22,397 nucleotides of DNA from Haplomitrium mnioides (lineage: Eukaryota; Marchantiophyta; Haplomitriopsida; Calobryales), in contig JBNGIS010033795.1 in assembly GCA_049999725.1 (NCBI GenBank), positions 1 through 22,397 on the forward strand, given 5' to 3'. Of this stretch, positions 1 through 9,132 are shown piece after piece. The notes beneath the pieces were generated by a model, which was given only the letters and a program-made list of their open reading frames with translations, ran no database searches and had not been told where the DNA came from. A program made the translations under genes and the position numbers. Numbering within the stretch: the first letter of the stretch is position 1; each line of letters starts with the position of its first letter.

Positions 1-248
1 AAATTTAAATTTTTAGCGTTGTTTGACTCAGAAGAAGAGCTTTGTACCCATTTTTGCTTTTAGATTTCGAATTAGAAATTGAAATCTTTTGCATATATAG
101 AGTTTGTTGCAAAAATGGAACGTTTATAGTCTGTAACCTTAGTTGTAGAAGTGTGAACCCTATGCACGCATAGACTTTGATTTGCAAGTGAAACGTACAA
201 TGTACAAAAACTCTTCTACGGAACCTAAAACCTAGCTGCTTATTAGTC
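1..248. other. Flanking intergenic DNA, no gene seen
   Basis: AT-rich sequence with no convincing coding potential. A reading frame of about 100 codons on the minus strand has simple composition and no recognisable domain. The stretch near 158-178 (CCTATGCACGCATAGACTTTG) resembles the palindromic core of the 52-bp array that starts just downstream, but lies 74 bp rather than 52 bp from it, so it is a detached relative rather than a unit in register. Confidence 0.6.
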
Positions 249-573
249 TTTGTTGTGGAATGTTGAGTTGGTGAGTTCGGATTCCTATGTGCATATAGAA
301 TTTGGGGTGGAGTGTTCAAATGGTGACTTCAGATTCCTAGGCGCGCCTAGACTTTGGGGTGGAGTGTTCAGTTGGTGAGTTTGGATTCTTATGCGTGCAT
401 AGACTTTGGGGTGGAGTGTTCAGTTGGTGAGTTTGGATTCTTATGCGTGCATAGACTTTGGGGTGGAGTGTTCACTTGTTGAGCTTAGATTCCTAAGTGC
501 GCTTAGACTTTGGGGTGGAGTGTTCACATGTTGAGCTTGGATTCCTATGCGCGCATAGACTTTGGGGTGGAAG
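249..573. repeat. 52-bp tandem repeat, about 6.2 copies
   Basis: The landmark TTTGGGGTGG (or a variant) recurs at 249, 301, 353, 405, 457, 509 and 561, exactly 52 bp apart each time. The unit reads roughly TTTGGGGTGGAGTGTTCA, then TTGGTGAGTTTGGATTC, then a palindromic core CTATG-CGCG-CATAG, then AC. Units 353 and 405 are nearly identical; the outer units are more diverged. The core palindrome changes from unit to unit but stays self-complementary: CTATG/CATAG, CTAGG/CCTAG, CTAAG/CTTAG. Related single cores occur at about 158-178 and 1072-1090. No reading frame runs usefully through the array. It could be a minisatellite or a fragment of a larger satellite or of a transposon's terminal region. 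Confidence 0.9.
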
Positions 574-1543
574 TCCATGCCTTCCAAAAGTTCTACTTCT
601 CATGCATAACCCTTAAGCTTCTTCATACAAAACCTACCGCTTACAACTTTGTTTGTACACATATCATAGACTCTTTTGTAGATCTTGAGACCTTTGTTTG
701 GTTGAATCAAGTCTAAAACTTGGACATGTTTCTTGATTACAATCGTAATGCAATCTCCTTAGCTACTACCTTTTTGATTCAAAACTATGATAAGTTTCTG
801 TATATGCTTCGTTGAACTATAAAATATTTTTAATTGCTGGTACCTTTTTGAAAGCCTATATTCACTTTTGATTGTATGGATTTTCACCTTAAACTGAAAG
901 CTTCCTTTCTTCTTGACGTTTAAAATAAAACTCCTAAATCGATGCAATGTTTCTTTTTCTTTGTTTTTTTGTTTACCATTGCAAAGTCATTCCCTTGACT
1001 TCTAGTCCCCTTAGACTTTTTCTTTGTGTTTTATAATATTTTTCCAACAAAAAAGTTTGAAAGAGCACCATGTCTACGCACGCCTAAAGTTTGTGCAATG
1101 AAACATATTTCAAAATAGTTTCTTGTGACGTGTATTTAAACTTTTGGGCTTAGAATTGTAATCAATGATAAATGCAAATTTTTGATGAAAACTTACTATA
1201 ATTTTTATGATTTTAAACAAATTTGAGTTTTCCAATGTTTTCATAAAAACTAGTAATATTGATTGATTTTGCACAACAAAATTGACTTTCACTCTATTAC
1301 GCTTGCTGAAACAACCAAAAACAAATCCAAAAAACTCATGTGCTTTTAGTTTTTAAAAATTAACCTCGTTTTTAATGTTTTTTGATATGAAAAATCACAA
1401 TTTTTCCCAAAAATAAAAAAGTTCATGTTCTGAGTAGCTTGTTCTTGGTTCAAAGTAGTGGTTGTTGTTAGTAAACAACAAAAAATAATGCAAACTATAA
1501 ACTAATTAACACGACACCTAAGCTACCAACTAAGCCAAAGGAA
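574..1543. other. AT-rich intergenic DNA, no gene seen
   Basis: Strongly AT-rich, with T and A runs and only short frames on both strands. One lone copy of the palindromic core seen in the upstream array sits near 1072-1090 (CTACGCACGCCTAAAGTTTG). I see no coding domain, RNA gene or transposon end here. Confidence 0.6.
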
Positions 1544-2516
1544 AAGGAAGATAAAGTGGACGGCCAAGATCTCCTTCATCCAAGGATGGATGTTGAAATA
1601 GAATTTCCCGCACGTGGGAAACTAGGGCCAGTTGATAAAAAGAACAAAGGGAAATTTCCCCCCCCCCTCTCTCTCTTGTGCGGCTCAACTTGGTGGAAAA
1701 TGAATTTTTTTTGGCTCGAGGATTTGGAAGAGCGGCGTAAAGTATGATCTTGAATGTTCTTGGGTTATCACAAGGAGGGAGGAAGATTCTTATTGATGAA
1801 TTGTATGGTCAGAGTGAACAAATAAGAAGGCCAATAGTAAATGATGCTTCCTAATATGTTGCAGAGACCATCTGATGTTGAGAGAGGAAGCAGCCATGCA
1901 AGAAATTTGAGAATAGGCTGGATTTTGAAGACAAATTTGTGTAGTAACCAAAGCTGAAGAAGTGGCTAGTGGAAGAGTAGAAGGATTTGATCCGGGGAGT
2001 TCTGCTACTAAGTCTTTGGGCATAATTGTATTGGGGGAGGATGAAATTTCTGAGAGCTGCCGAGTCTCCAAAGCTCATGTTTTACTAGAATCAAATGGTT
2101 GCTTATTGTCACCGCTCAAGATGATATCTTGCATGATGGTGTTGTTGGCAGTATGGCAATTCAAATGGTGACCCAAATTCTTTGCTCTTTGAATCAAGAA
2201 ATACATGAATATTTAGCCTCGATTCTTGCTGGAATTTTGAGATTGCCAAATCAAGACATTGGGTGCTAATTGAATTCATGATACCAAAGGGAGCCCCGTG
2301 TACAAGATTGCGCAGCAAATTGGTGCCATGCAGGGAGATGGTTGCTGGAAAGGAAAGGATGGAATGCTGTAGAATGCAGTCACCAAGGTGGAATGAGGGC
2401 TGGTGGTAGATGTGTAAACAAGAGCGCCCGTGGTAGACACACACCAACAAATTGTCGGTGGAAGCATGGATCAAACAGTGAGAGGAGTTCTTATGTGAGC
2501 CAAGAGGTGGGAGAGA
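1544..2516. other. Unassigned flanking DNA, possibly decayed coding
   Basis: Composition is less AT-rich than upstream. A plus-strand frame from about 1508 to 1747 (with ATG at 1586 and 1703) is rich in Lys, Glu and Pro and contains short words such as EFPARGKLGP, but I do not recognise a family. It ends after a C/CT-rich run at 1659-1675. From 1750 to 2516 every frame is interrupted. This stretch was contiguous with 13301 onward before the solo LTR inserted at TCAAC. It may be an old pseudogene or a decayed repeat; no function is claimed. Confidence 0.35.
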
Positions 2517-2521
2517 TCAAC
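2517..2521. repeat. Target-site duplication of solo LTR (left)
   Basis: TCAAC here is matched by TCAAC at 13296-13300, directly outside the other end of the minus-strand LTR. A 5-bp duplication is the usual footprint of LTR retrotransposon integration. The left copy lies exactly where homology to the plus-strand LTR stops. Confidence 0.8.
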
Positions 2522-2698
2522 TATCATAGCACAATAGTGGGCACTCCAGCCACAAAAAGTGCAACCAAGGATCGAACCATGCAAGATCTATATAGAAATC
2601 TACTCTTAAATTGATTTTACCAAGTGAGATAGAGTTCTGAAACTGCACTTTGTCAATTCAGAGATGGACCACTCTCCTTCTCTTGGTCTGACAACCCT

Positions 2699-2703
2699 CT
2701 CTC
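2699..2703. repeat. Target-site duplication of copia (left)
   Basis: CTCTC directly before the 5' LTR equals CTCTC at 10408-10412 directly after the 3' LTR. The left copy lies within a longer CT run, so the exact register is slightly ambiguous, but the LTR termini fix it. Confidence 0.85.
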
Positions 2704-2809
2704 TCTTATAGGGACCATATATCGAGAGCAGTATTCATTCACTCATTCATTCTATTCTACTCTCGCTCTCGGAGCTCTCGTGTGTATGTGCGGTGCTCAT
2801 ACGATAACA
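2704..2809 (+). repeat. Copia 5' LTR (106 bp)
   Basis: Starts TCTTATAGGGACC and ends TGCTCATACGATAACA. It aligns along its whole length with the 3' LTR, with about 13 substitutions by eye and a 13-bp deletion after GGGACCATATAT. That deletion removes the TATATATAA stretch retained in the 3' copy, so a TATA-like element is missing here. The terminal TG is mutated to TC. LTRs this short are at the small end for plant copia elements. Confidence 0.9.
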
Positions 2810-2826
2810 CGTTATCAGCACAAAAG
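2810..2826 (+). other. Copia primer-binding region (weak match)
   Basis: The sequence directly after the 5' LTR, CGTTATCAGCACAAAAG, is where minus-strand DNA synthesis should be primed. It shares TATCAG with the usual plant copia site TGGTATCAGAGC (initiator tRNA-Met) but is not a full match. I know the string AACACGTTATCAGCAC as common at this junction in plant copia elements. The primer tRNA is not established. Confidence 0.5.
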
Positions 2827-3112
2827 GACTCTATTTTTTTTCTCTCCAACTCTTGCATGCGCTCTACTTGCACCAACACATGAGAGAACACTAGCGTACA
2901 CCTTTTTTTCTCCTATGCGCGAGAAACTCCTTTTCTTTTTTTTTCCTTCCGTCCATTTTTTTTCCTCGCACGGAATGCTCTAACACTGGCGGTCTGCAGC
3001 GCTCCCTTTTTCCCCTCACTTGAATGTTCTATCTATTCCTTTCTTTTCTAAAAGATCACTATACTTTTTTTTCCCTTCACAACCACCGTACGGGCTAGGG
3101 CTCCTTCGTTCT

Positions 3113-3208
3113 GCTCGCAGCTTGCCATTTGCATCTGCTCGCGGCTTGCCATTTGCTTCTGCTTGCGGCCCGCTCTTTGCTTCTGCTCGCAGTTCTTCTT
3201 CATCCTAC
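3113..3208. repeat. 24-bp tandem repeat, 4 copies
   Basis: Unit GCTCGCGGCTTGCCATTTGC followed by TTCT. The landmark GCTCGC or GCTTGC recurs at 3113, 3137, 3161 and 3185, exactly 24 bp apart. In the plus-strand frame it encodes an 8-residue repeat of the form Ser-Ala-Arg-(Ser/Gly)-Leu-Pro-Phe-Ala. It lies in the copia leader. Confidence 0.85.
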
Positions 3209-3740
3209 TCGAAGGCGTGTCTCTCTATTGTTGTTTGCAACTCATCTTCTGTTGACTCGTCGACACCCACATTCCTACTCGACATTGTTTTTCTCTTCAA
3301 TCAAGCAGACTCTTCACCAGCTAGGCTCTGCGCACTGCTTACTCCTGGTGGACAACAATTCCATTTGTACTCATCCTACCTAGAGGACTACATTTTTGTT
3401 TTTTTAGTCGACCACTCATTTGGGTGACATCCTGTGACCACTCGACTGGAGACCTTTCTCCTACTTTGGTTCACACTTAATGACCTTACTCCCATCCACG
3501 GTTTCATCACTCATCCCTTTCTTTTTCCATTCCTTATTGATTGTTCGTCATTTGCTTGACAATACCCGAGTAACTTGGCTCACGTTTTGCTGATTCGCCG
3601 ACCATGTGCATGCTCAAAGCTAACTTGCATTGCTAACATCTATCTTTACGACTCAGGATTGTATCTCTTCACCATTTCTTCATGACATCAAAGATTCCTG
3701 GACCTCTTTCATCTTTTCTTCATAGAGCTGATCTCACATT

Positions 3741-3834
3741 CTGGTATTAGCTTGCTTCGTTTCTGAACAAGTCCTTTCCCTACCACCCTGGTATTAGCTT
3801 GCTTTGTTTCTGAACAAGTCCTTTCCCTACCATC
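3741..3834. repeat. 47-bp tandem duplication
   Basis: CTGGTATTAGCTTGCTTCGT (3741) is repeated as CTGGTATTAGCTTGCTTTGT (3788), and both copies continue through TTCTGAACAAGTCCTTTCCC to TACCA. The two copies differ at only about two sites, so the duplication looks recent compared with the surrounding decay. Confidence 0.85.
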
Positions 3835-4645
3835 GAGGTGAGCACATTCAAGCAAGGGAATAGTGAGACACAAGCTGCACAAACCTGTGCACAAGTTCGA
3901 CCCACCTGTTTATGCAGCATCGAAGACCCAGGCGACTATACATAGATTACATCAACACTCAGCAAAAGAGCAATGCTGCATCTTGTCACTTCAAGCTCTT
4001 TCACTCTATTCTTCATCACTTCCTGGTTCAACTTTCTCAACCTATCCCATTGATTATATTCTAGTTCTTTCTCTCTGCTACTGAATGATCTCATTCCCTA
4101 CGAGGGATACAATTGTTGATTTTGGATCACATCCTGTTACAAGAGAATCATACTAACCCGAGCTCTGACCCTACCACCTCCTGAGATCAACCTTTATTTG
4201 GCCAACCTACGACGACTCTATTTTACAATACCAGATTTCCATAAATGCACTACGACGATAGGAGGCTAGGTCCGGTTTAACTCAAGGTAAACTAACATGG
4301 TAGATCTGGGGGATACGATATTGACGCATCAAAAGACATAGACGATCATTTCCAGGGCAGTCTCTTCATTCATTAGCAATATTTCATTCTCATTCAGTTC
4401 TCGGTGATTCATATTGACCATCTCTTAGCTAGTCTAGTTATTTCCTATTTTCATTTCAATTATTTGATTTTTCCGCTTAAGGTAGAAAACATAAATAGGT
4501 ACCAGGGTCCATGGTCAACCAGACTTTGGTTCATCACACATCTGTACACAGTACATAACATTGCAACCTTGACCCAGCAGCTGCACTCACCAGAACTCTT
4601 GGTTTATCTACCTCTTTCACAAGAACTCCTTGCAAAATAGAGAAT

Positions 4646-5640
4646 ATGTCAAACATGACATCTATTGAATCTTTGAAATTTCAAGCCCTGAAACTAGATG
4701 GCTCCAATTACTATTCTTGGTCACTCGACGTCATGACATCATTGACATTCAAAGCTATCCATGAAGTCATCAACTCACATGACAACGTCACCACGTGTAA
4801 CGCAGCCAGGGCGTTGATCCTACTCGGACATCATATGGTCAAACCCCTTAGACTTCAATACCTCAATTTTCACAGCCCCCATCTACTGTGAGAAGAACTC
4901 AAACTCAGATTCGACCATCTGACAACAATATCACTCCCAACAGCGAGACACGATTGGATCAACCTACGAGTCCAGGACCACATGTCCATTACAAATTACA
5001 ACATCAAATTATTTTGCATAGTCTCACAATTAGCAATCTGCAGCCACCCAGTGACCAACGAAGAACAGATAGAGAAAACTCTATCTACATTTCCTATGAG
5101 CAATCTCATCTTGGCATCTCAATATCACAACATCCGATTCATTTGATATTTCGAACTCATAGTATACATGCTACTTGCTGAAAAGCACCAACTACTACTC
5201 GTAGAAAATGCAAAGAAGTGACCCCTAGGGTCAGTTGCACCTCATCTGAACCCTAAATCACATTTTATAGGCTCCATCTTTTACCCTCGCTCTACGAATA
5301 AGCAACTTTCCAGAGGCAGAGGAAGAAGTAACCTCAGATTCAGGGGGAGCGTAAGCCGGCCTACCAACAGTCGACCTTCCCATGCAAACCACTAGGATAG
5401 AAATCCCAACCGGCGCATCCAGACGACACCAGAGTATGTGCCCCAACGCACATGGCACAATAGAGGTGGCAAACAATCATATAGAGGCCGACAAAATACA
5501 TCCGGCCCGCGCCAACAACAAACTACATGCAGTAGGTGTGGCACATATGGCCACACCCAACACACATGCAAAGTGCCAGCGCACCTAGCGCACCTATACC
5601 AGCAAAGCACCAAACCTCACACTCATGAGGTACATGGCAA
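4646..5640 (+). pseudogene. gag: Copia gag (capsid and nucleocapsid), four stops
   Basis: Structural protein that forms the cytoplasmic virus-like particle and binds the element RNA. The start is the first ATG (4646) of a frame opening with the typical copia gag motif KLDGSNYYSW. The frame continues through stops at 4889 (TGA, replacing the Trp usual in the LW..L..RF motif, which fits TGG to TGA), 5144, 5219 and 5393. Downstream matches include EELKLRFDHL, HDWINLRVQDHM and MLLAEKHQLLLVEN. An Arg/Gly-rich basic stretch (about 5309-5345) precedes a CCHC zinc knuckle at 5528-5569 with Cys-x2-Cys-x4-His-x4-Cys. Protease follows in the same frame, so gag-pol was one polyprotein with no frameshift junction. 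Confidence 0.9.
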
Positions 5641-6110
5641 CTTACTGGAAGTGATAGATAACGATGAGTATCTACAATACACGGTACATCTTGAAAGTCA
5701 TATGACTCAATCAGCACTGTCTGACAAGAAACATGGATCTGAGATAACATGCATTGTAGATAGCAAGTCCTCGCATACTATTTTGCAAGAGTGCAAATAT
5801 TTCTCATCCATCACCCCTTCTACAAGGCCAATGACTACTATTACAAGCCACAATCAAACTGAAGAAGGACATAGTCCAGCGACCATCATTTTTCCAAATA
5901 GAATAAGACTAGATATCAAATCAGCAATTTACGCACCTGCAGTAACCAAAAATCTCATCAGGTTCCGAGATATAAGACAAAACGGTTTTCACATTCAAAC
6001 AGGATTATTTCAGGACAAAGAAGTCCTCCACATTGTGACTCAAACCGTAACAGGCTTTGATATACAAGAATCTTTCCCCTTATCACCATCGGGATTATAC
6101 ACCACAAAAA
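5641..6110 (+). pseudogene. pol: Copia aspartic protease domain
   Basis: Part of the same frame as gag. The protease would cleave the gag-pol polyprotein inside the particle. The active-site region is at about 5747-5785, with the catalytic Asp at 5759-5761 in the context CIVDSKSSHTIL. Copia proteases usually read Asp-Ser-Gly or, in the Ivana/Retrofit branch, Asp-Ser-Ala. Here the third residue is Lys, which would be expected to damage the active-site turn. No stop lies within the domain. The segment before integrase contains NGFHIQTG and LYTTK, where copia elements keep the linker to the integrase zinc finger. Confidence 0.8.
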
Positions 6111-7320
6111 TATTCTTATATCATGCCTCTATCAAAACGATATCTACAACCATTACATGGCATAAATACTTTGGACATCCAGACCGTGATATGTTCTACC
6201 GCATTAAGAAGGACAACAAAAGCATACCAAAAAATGTGTACCCACTACCACTGCAAACTCCATGCTTGGCATGCACACAAGGCAAATTGAAAATTGCACA
6301 TTCTCATGACAAGATAGCAATCTCAATCCCCCGATTTCTCGAGCGGATCCATGTTGATGTTTGTGGGCCTATCCACCCACCCTCATGACCATTCAGATAC
6401 TTTCTTATCACCGTCGATGCATCATCCAAATGGTCAGAAGTATCCCTTCTTACAACCAAAAACATGGTCTTCCCGACACTTTTGTCCTAAATTCTGAAAC
6501 TCTCAACGCAATTCTCTGATTACCCAATCAGAAACCTGAGAGTGGACAATGTTAGAGAATTCTCTTCACAGACTTTTGATGACTTCTGCACATCTGCCGG
6601 TATAAACATACAGTACTCAGTACCACATGTACATTTCCAAAATGGCATCGCAGAATCGGCTATTAAGAGAATCCAACTCATAGCAAGACCATTACTTCTA
6701 AACTCAAATCTCCCCATCTCTGCTTAGGGACATGCAATCATGCATGCAGCAACTCTATTGTGTTATAGACCATTTGCATTTAACAATAATTCCCCACACC
6801 AACTTACAGCAAGAATTCCAACAGATTTATCACATCTACGCACATTTGGCTACTTGGTCCTCGTCATAATATTAGCACCACATCAAAAACAAATGGGACC
6901 ACAATGCCGAAAAGGCATATACTTTGGTTTTGAGTCCCCCTCCATCATCCGATACCTTGAACCCTCAACATGTGATGTGTTTAAGTCTCGATTCGCAGAC
7001 TGTCAATTCTTTGAAGAATCTTTTCCACACCTGACACAAGAGGACAAGGCCATACGACCAAAACCTGAGGATAATTTAATATGGCACCAATATTTGCCAC
7101 TGGATTTCAATCAAAGGAATGGACATTTAGATGCTGAAGTCAGAAGACTCTTCAATTTACAAGAGATATTGGTTAAAATACTTGACGCATTTAACAATGC
7201 CTCCAGCATCACAAAATTGCACATAGAAGCTGCAAATACTCTAGTGCGACTCCAAAAAATTGATACACTTGCAACTGATATACAGCCCAAGGCAAAGTGT
7301 GGCAGACCCATAGGCTCAAG
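6111..7320 (+). pseudogene. pol: Copia integrase, DDE residues kept, three stops
   Basis: Inserts element cDNA into host DNA. The N-terminal zinc finger is visible as WHKYFGH (His at 6161 and 6176) and CLAC (Cys at 6263 and 6272). The catalytic triad is complete: Asp at 6356 in HVDVCGP, Asp at 6545 in VDNVREF, Glu at 6653 in NGIAES, with 35 residues between the last two, the canonical DDx35E spacing. Stops interrupt at 6386 (TGA), 6487 (TAA) and 6725 (TAG, where the family has Trp before GHA). The C-terminal motif YFGFESPSIIRYLEP is well kept. Near 7318 the frame shifts through loss of one base in an A run (CTCAAGAAT), just after GRPIGS. Confidence 0.92.
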
Positions 7321-7938
7321 AATAAGCCTAGACCATCGACATCAATGAACATAACTATAGAGAACGATGAAATAGCAATTGATTATTCCTATACCGGTCG
7401 AATATGGGACATATCCCAGACCACTATGGATGATTTATTTGCATTCTCGGTATCACAATCAATGGACAAGAATATGCTTGATCCTTTATCTGTGAGAGAA
7501 GCACAATCAAGATCTGATTGGCCCTAATGGGAAAAGGAAATTAATTCAAAACTTGACTCTCTCAAAAAACGACAAGTTTTCGGTTCCATCATACCTGCAC
7601 CCCTTGATGTGCATTTAACAGATTATAGATTTATTTTTGTCCGCAAATATAATCCAAAAGGTGATGTCACAAGATACAAGGCCAGATTAGTGGCCAAAGG
7701 ATACACTCAAATTCCTAGATGTGACTATGACCTCACATACTCACCTGTCATGGACACTATTACTTACAGATACATGATAGCCTTTGTTATCCAATGTCAT
7801 CTAACTATGCATATAATGGACGTCATTACTACTTACTTATATGGCACTCTGGATACCCAGATTTTTATAAGAGCACTCCTTGAGCTTATATCAAGAATGG
7901 CATTTCACATTTAGGGGGAGAACAACCAAAGTGCATAT
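7321..7938 (+). pseudogene. pol: Copia reverse transcriptase, N-terminal half
   Basis: Fingers and first palm segment of the enzyme that copies element RNA into DNA. The frame is shifted relative to integrase. Recognisable blocks are EAQSRSDWP (7498), KRQVFGSI, RYKARLVAKGYTQ and YDLTYSPVMD. Motif A has its catalytic Asp at 7819-7821 in MDVITTYLYG. Stops are at 7525 (TAA) and 7912 (TAG). After IFIRALLELI, where the family normally continues IYM.IPEGF and a short linker, the sequence runs directly into the tandem array, in the same frame. Confidence 0.9.
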
Positions 7939-8550
7939 GGACCTTTAGTCCCAAATGGCCCAAATTCTGAGATTAGACCTTTTGTCTCTTATGGCCCAAA
8001 TTTTGAGATCAGACCTTTTATCTCTCATGGCCTAAATTCTAAGAATGGACCTTTTGTCCCTCATGGCCTAAATTCTGAGGTTGGACCTTTTGTCCCTCAT
8101 GACATGCACTATAAAAATGGACCTTTAGTCTACATAGGCACAATGATTCAAAATGGACCTTTTGTCCACAAAGACCTCAATCTGAGAAAAGGACATTTTG
8201 TCCTCAATAGCCAACAAATGAAAGGACCTTCTATCCGTAAAAGGCCACTGCTAATCCAGAAAGGACCTTTAGTCCTCACGTCTAAAAGATGATGCCAAAT
8301 GATGGAAACTAAGTTGAGCAAACATCAAATCAATGGACCTTTAGTCCAACCAGCACGCTCGCTGAGCAAGCAGCAAATCAATGGACCTTTAGTCCAGCCA
8401 GCACACTCGCTGAGCAAACAACAAATCAATGGACCTTTAGTCCAGCCAGCCAACTTGCTGAGCAAACAAAGTTGCAGAGGACCTTTAGTCCCACATATAT
8501 TCAAGCTGCAAAGTGGACCTTTAGTTCCCCATCATCAAAGTATTCCACAT
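7939..8550 (+). repeat. In-frame 36/48-bp coding tandem array inside RT
   Basis: The core GGACCTTTAGTCC or a variant starts at 7939, 7975, 8011, 8047, 8083, 8119, 8155, 8191, 8224, 8263, 8335, 8383, 8431, 8479 and 8515. Spacings are 36 (seven times), 33, 39, 72, 48 (three times) and 36: all multiples of three. In the RT frame each core encodes Gly-Pro-(Leu/Phe)-Val, for example GPFVPHGLNSEV and QINGPLVQPA. One stop falls inside (TGA at 8290). Many cores can pair as GGAC-N5-GTCC; the 7975 core has AGAC-N5-GTCT, a compensated change. The 48-bp units are the most alike (first two differ at about 4 of 48), so expansion there is the most recent. The array lies between RT motifs A and C. Confidence 0.95.
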
Positions 8551-9132
8551 GACAATGTGAAGTTGGCAGAGCATTCTATAAATGCATCTAGATCACATAT
8601 CGATCAACCAAGCACACAAATGGCAGTCCAAGTCCTGAGATCGATATATGGACTCATACAGAGTGGCAAAAATCGGTACCAGATATTCAAATCAGAAATG
8701 ATGACACTAAATTTTACAAATGATGACATTTCTCCATGCCTATTTATGAAACACCAAGGCTCTGAATATGTTGTAGTTGCACTCTATATAGACGACATAA
8801 ACATTTTTGGCACAAAAGCTTTAGCTGCCAATACTATCGCCAAACTGAAGGATATATTTGAAATGCGAGACATTGAAGAACTTGATCTCTGTCTTGGAAT
8901 CCAATTTGAGCATATGCCCAATGGTATTTTGATCCATCAGTCCACATATATGGCTAAGATTCTCAAGCAATTCAATATGGACAATGCTCATCCAATGAGC
9001 ACCCCAATGGAATTTAGATCTTCGGACCCAACAAATGACATGTTTGGAAAATGCAAAGAACATGAACCAATTCTGGGATTAGAAAAACCATACCTGTCAG
9101 CAATAGGAGCACTCATGTACCTTGCAAATTAG
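8551..9132 (+). pseudogene. pol: Copia reverse transcriptase, C-terminal half
   Basis: Palm and thumb continue in the same frame as the N-terminal half. Blocks seen: VLRSIYGLIQSGK (family consensus has SLYGLKQSGR), then motif C with the catalytic pair Asp-Asp at 8791-8796 in LYIDDINIFGT. These are followed by MRDIEELDLCLGIQFEH, ILIHQSTYMAKILKQF and YLSAIGALMYLAN. The frame ends at TAG 9130, just before the TRPDI motif that begins the connection to RNase H. Both catalytic Asp motifs of RT are thus intact; the array and scattered stops are the lesions. Confidence 0.92.

Larger units (their letters stand above)
2827..4645 (+). other. Copia leader, about 1.8 kb, no retroviral domain
   Basis: Long untranslated leader between the primer site and gag. 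It is pyrimidine-rich at first (many TTTTTTC runs, 2830-3080), then holds a 24-bp tandem repeat (about 3113-3208) and a 47-bp duplication (3741-3834). A plus-strand frame at 3020-3427 is open for 135 codons only because of the 24-bp repeat and Ser-rich composition; I find no domain in it. The rest has short frames. The leader is far longer than usual for copia, so part of it may be acquired sequence. Confidence 0.55.

Noticed and set aside
3020-3427. 135-codon frame in the copia leader as a protein gene
   Set aside because: Openness comes from the 24-bp repeat and Ser-rich low complexity; no domain or supporting start context. Kept only as a point to check.
8104-8292. Separate small gene in the tandem array
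   Set aside because: It is the RT-frame translation of the repeat units, in phase with RT on both sides, not an independent gene.
7939-8550. CRISPR-like array
   Set aside because: Repeats are short, spacers are themselves repeated at fixed 36- or 48-bp periods and translate in frame within a retrotransposon; no cas genes, and this is plant DNA.
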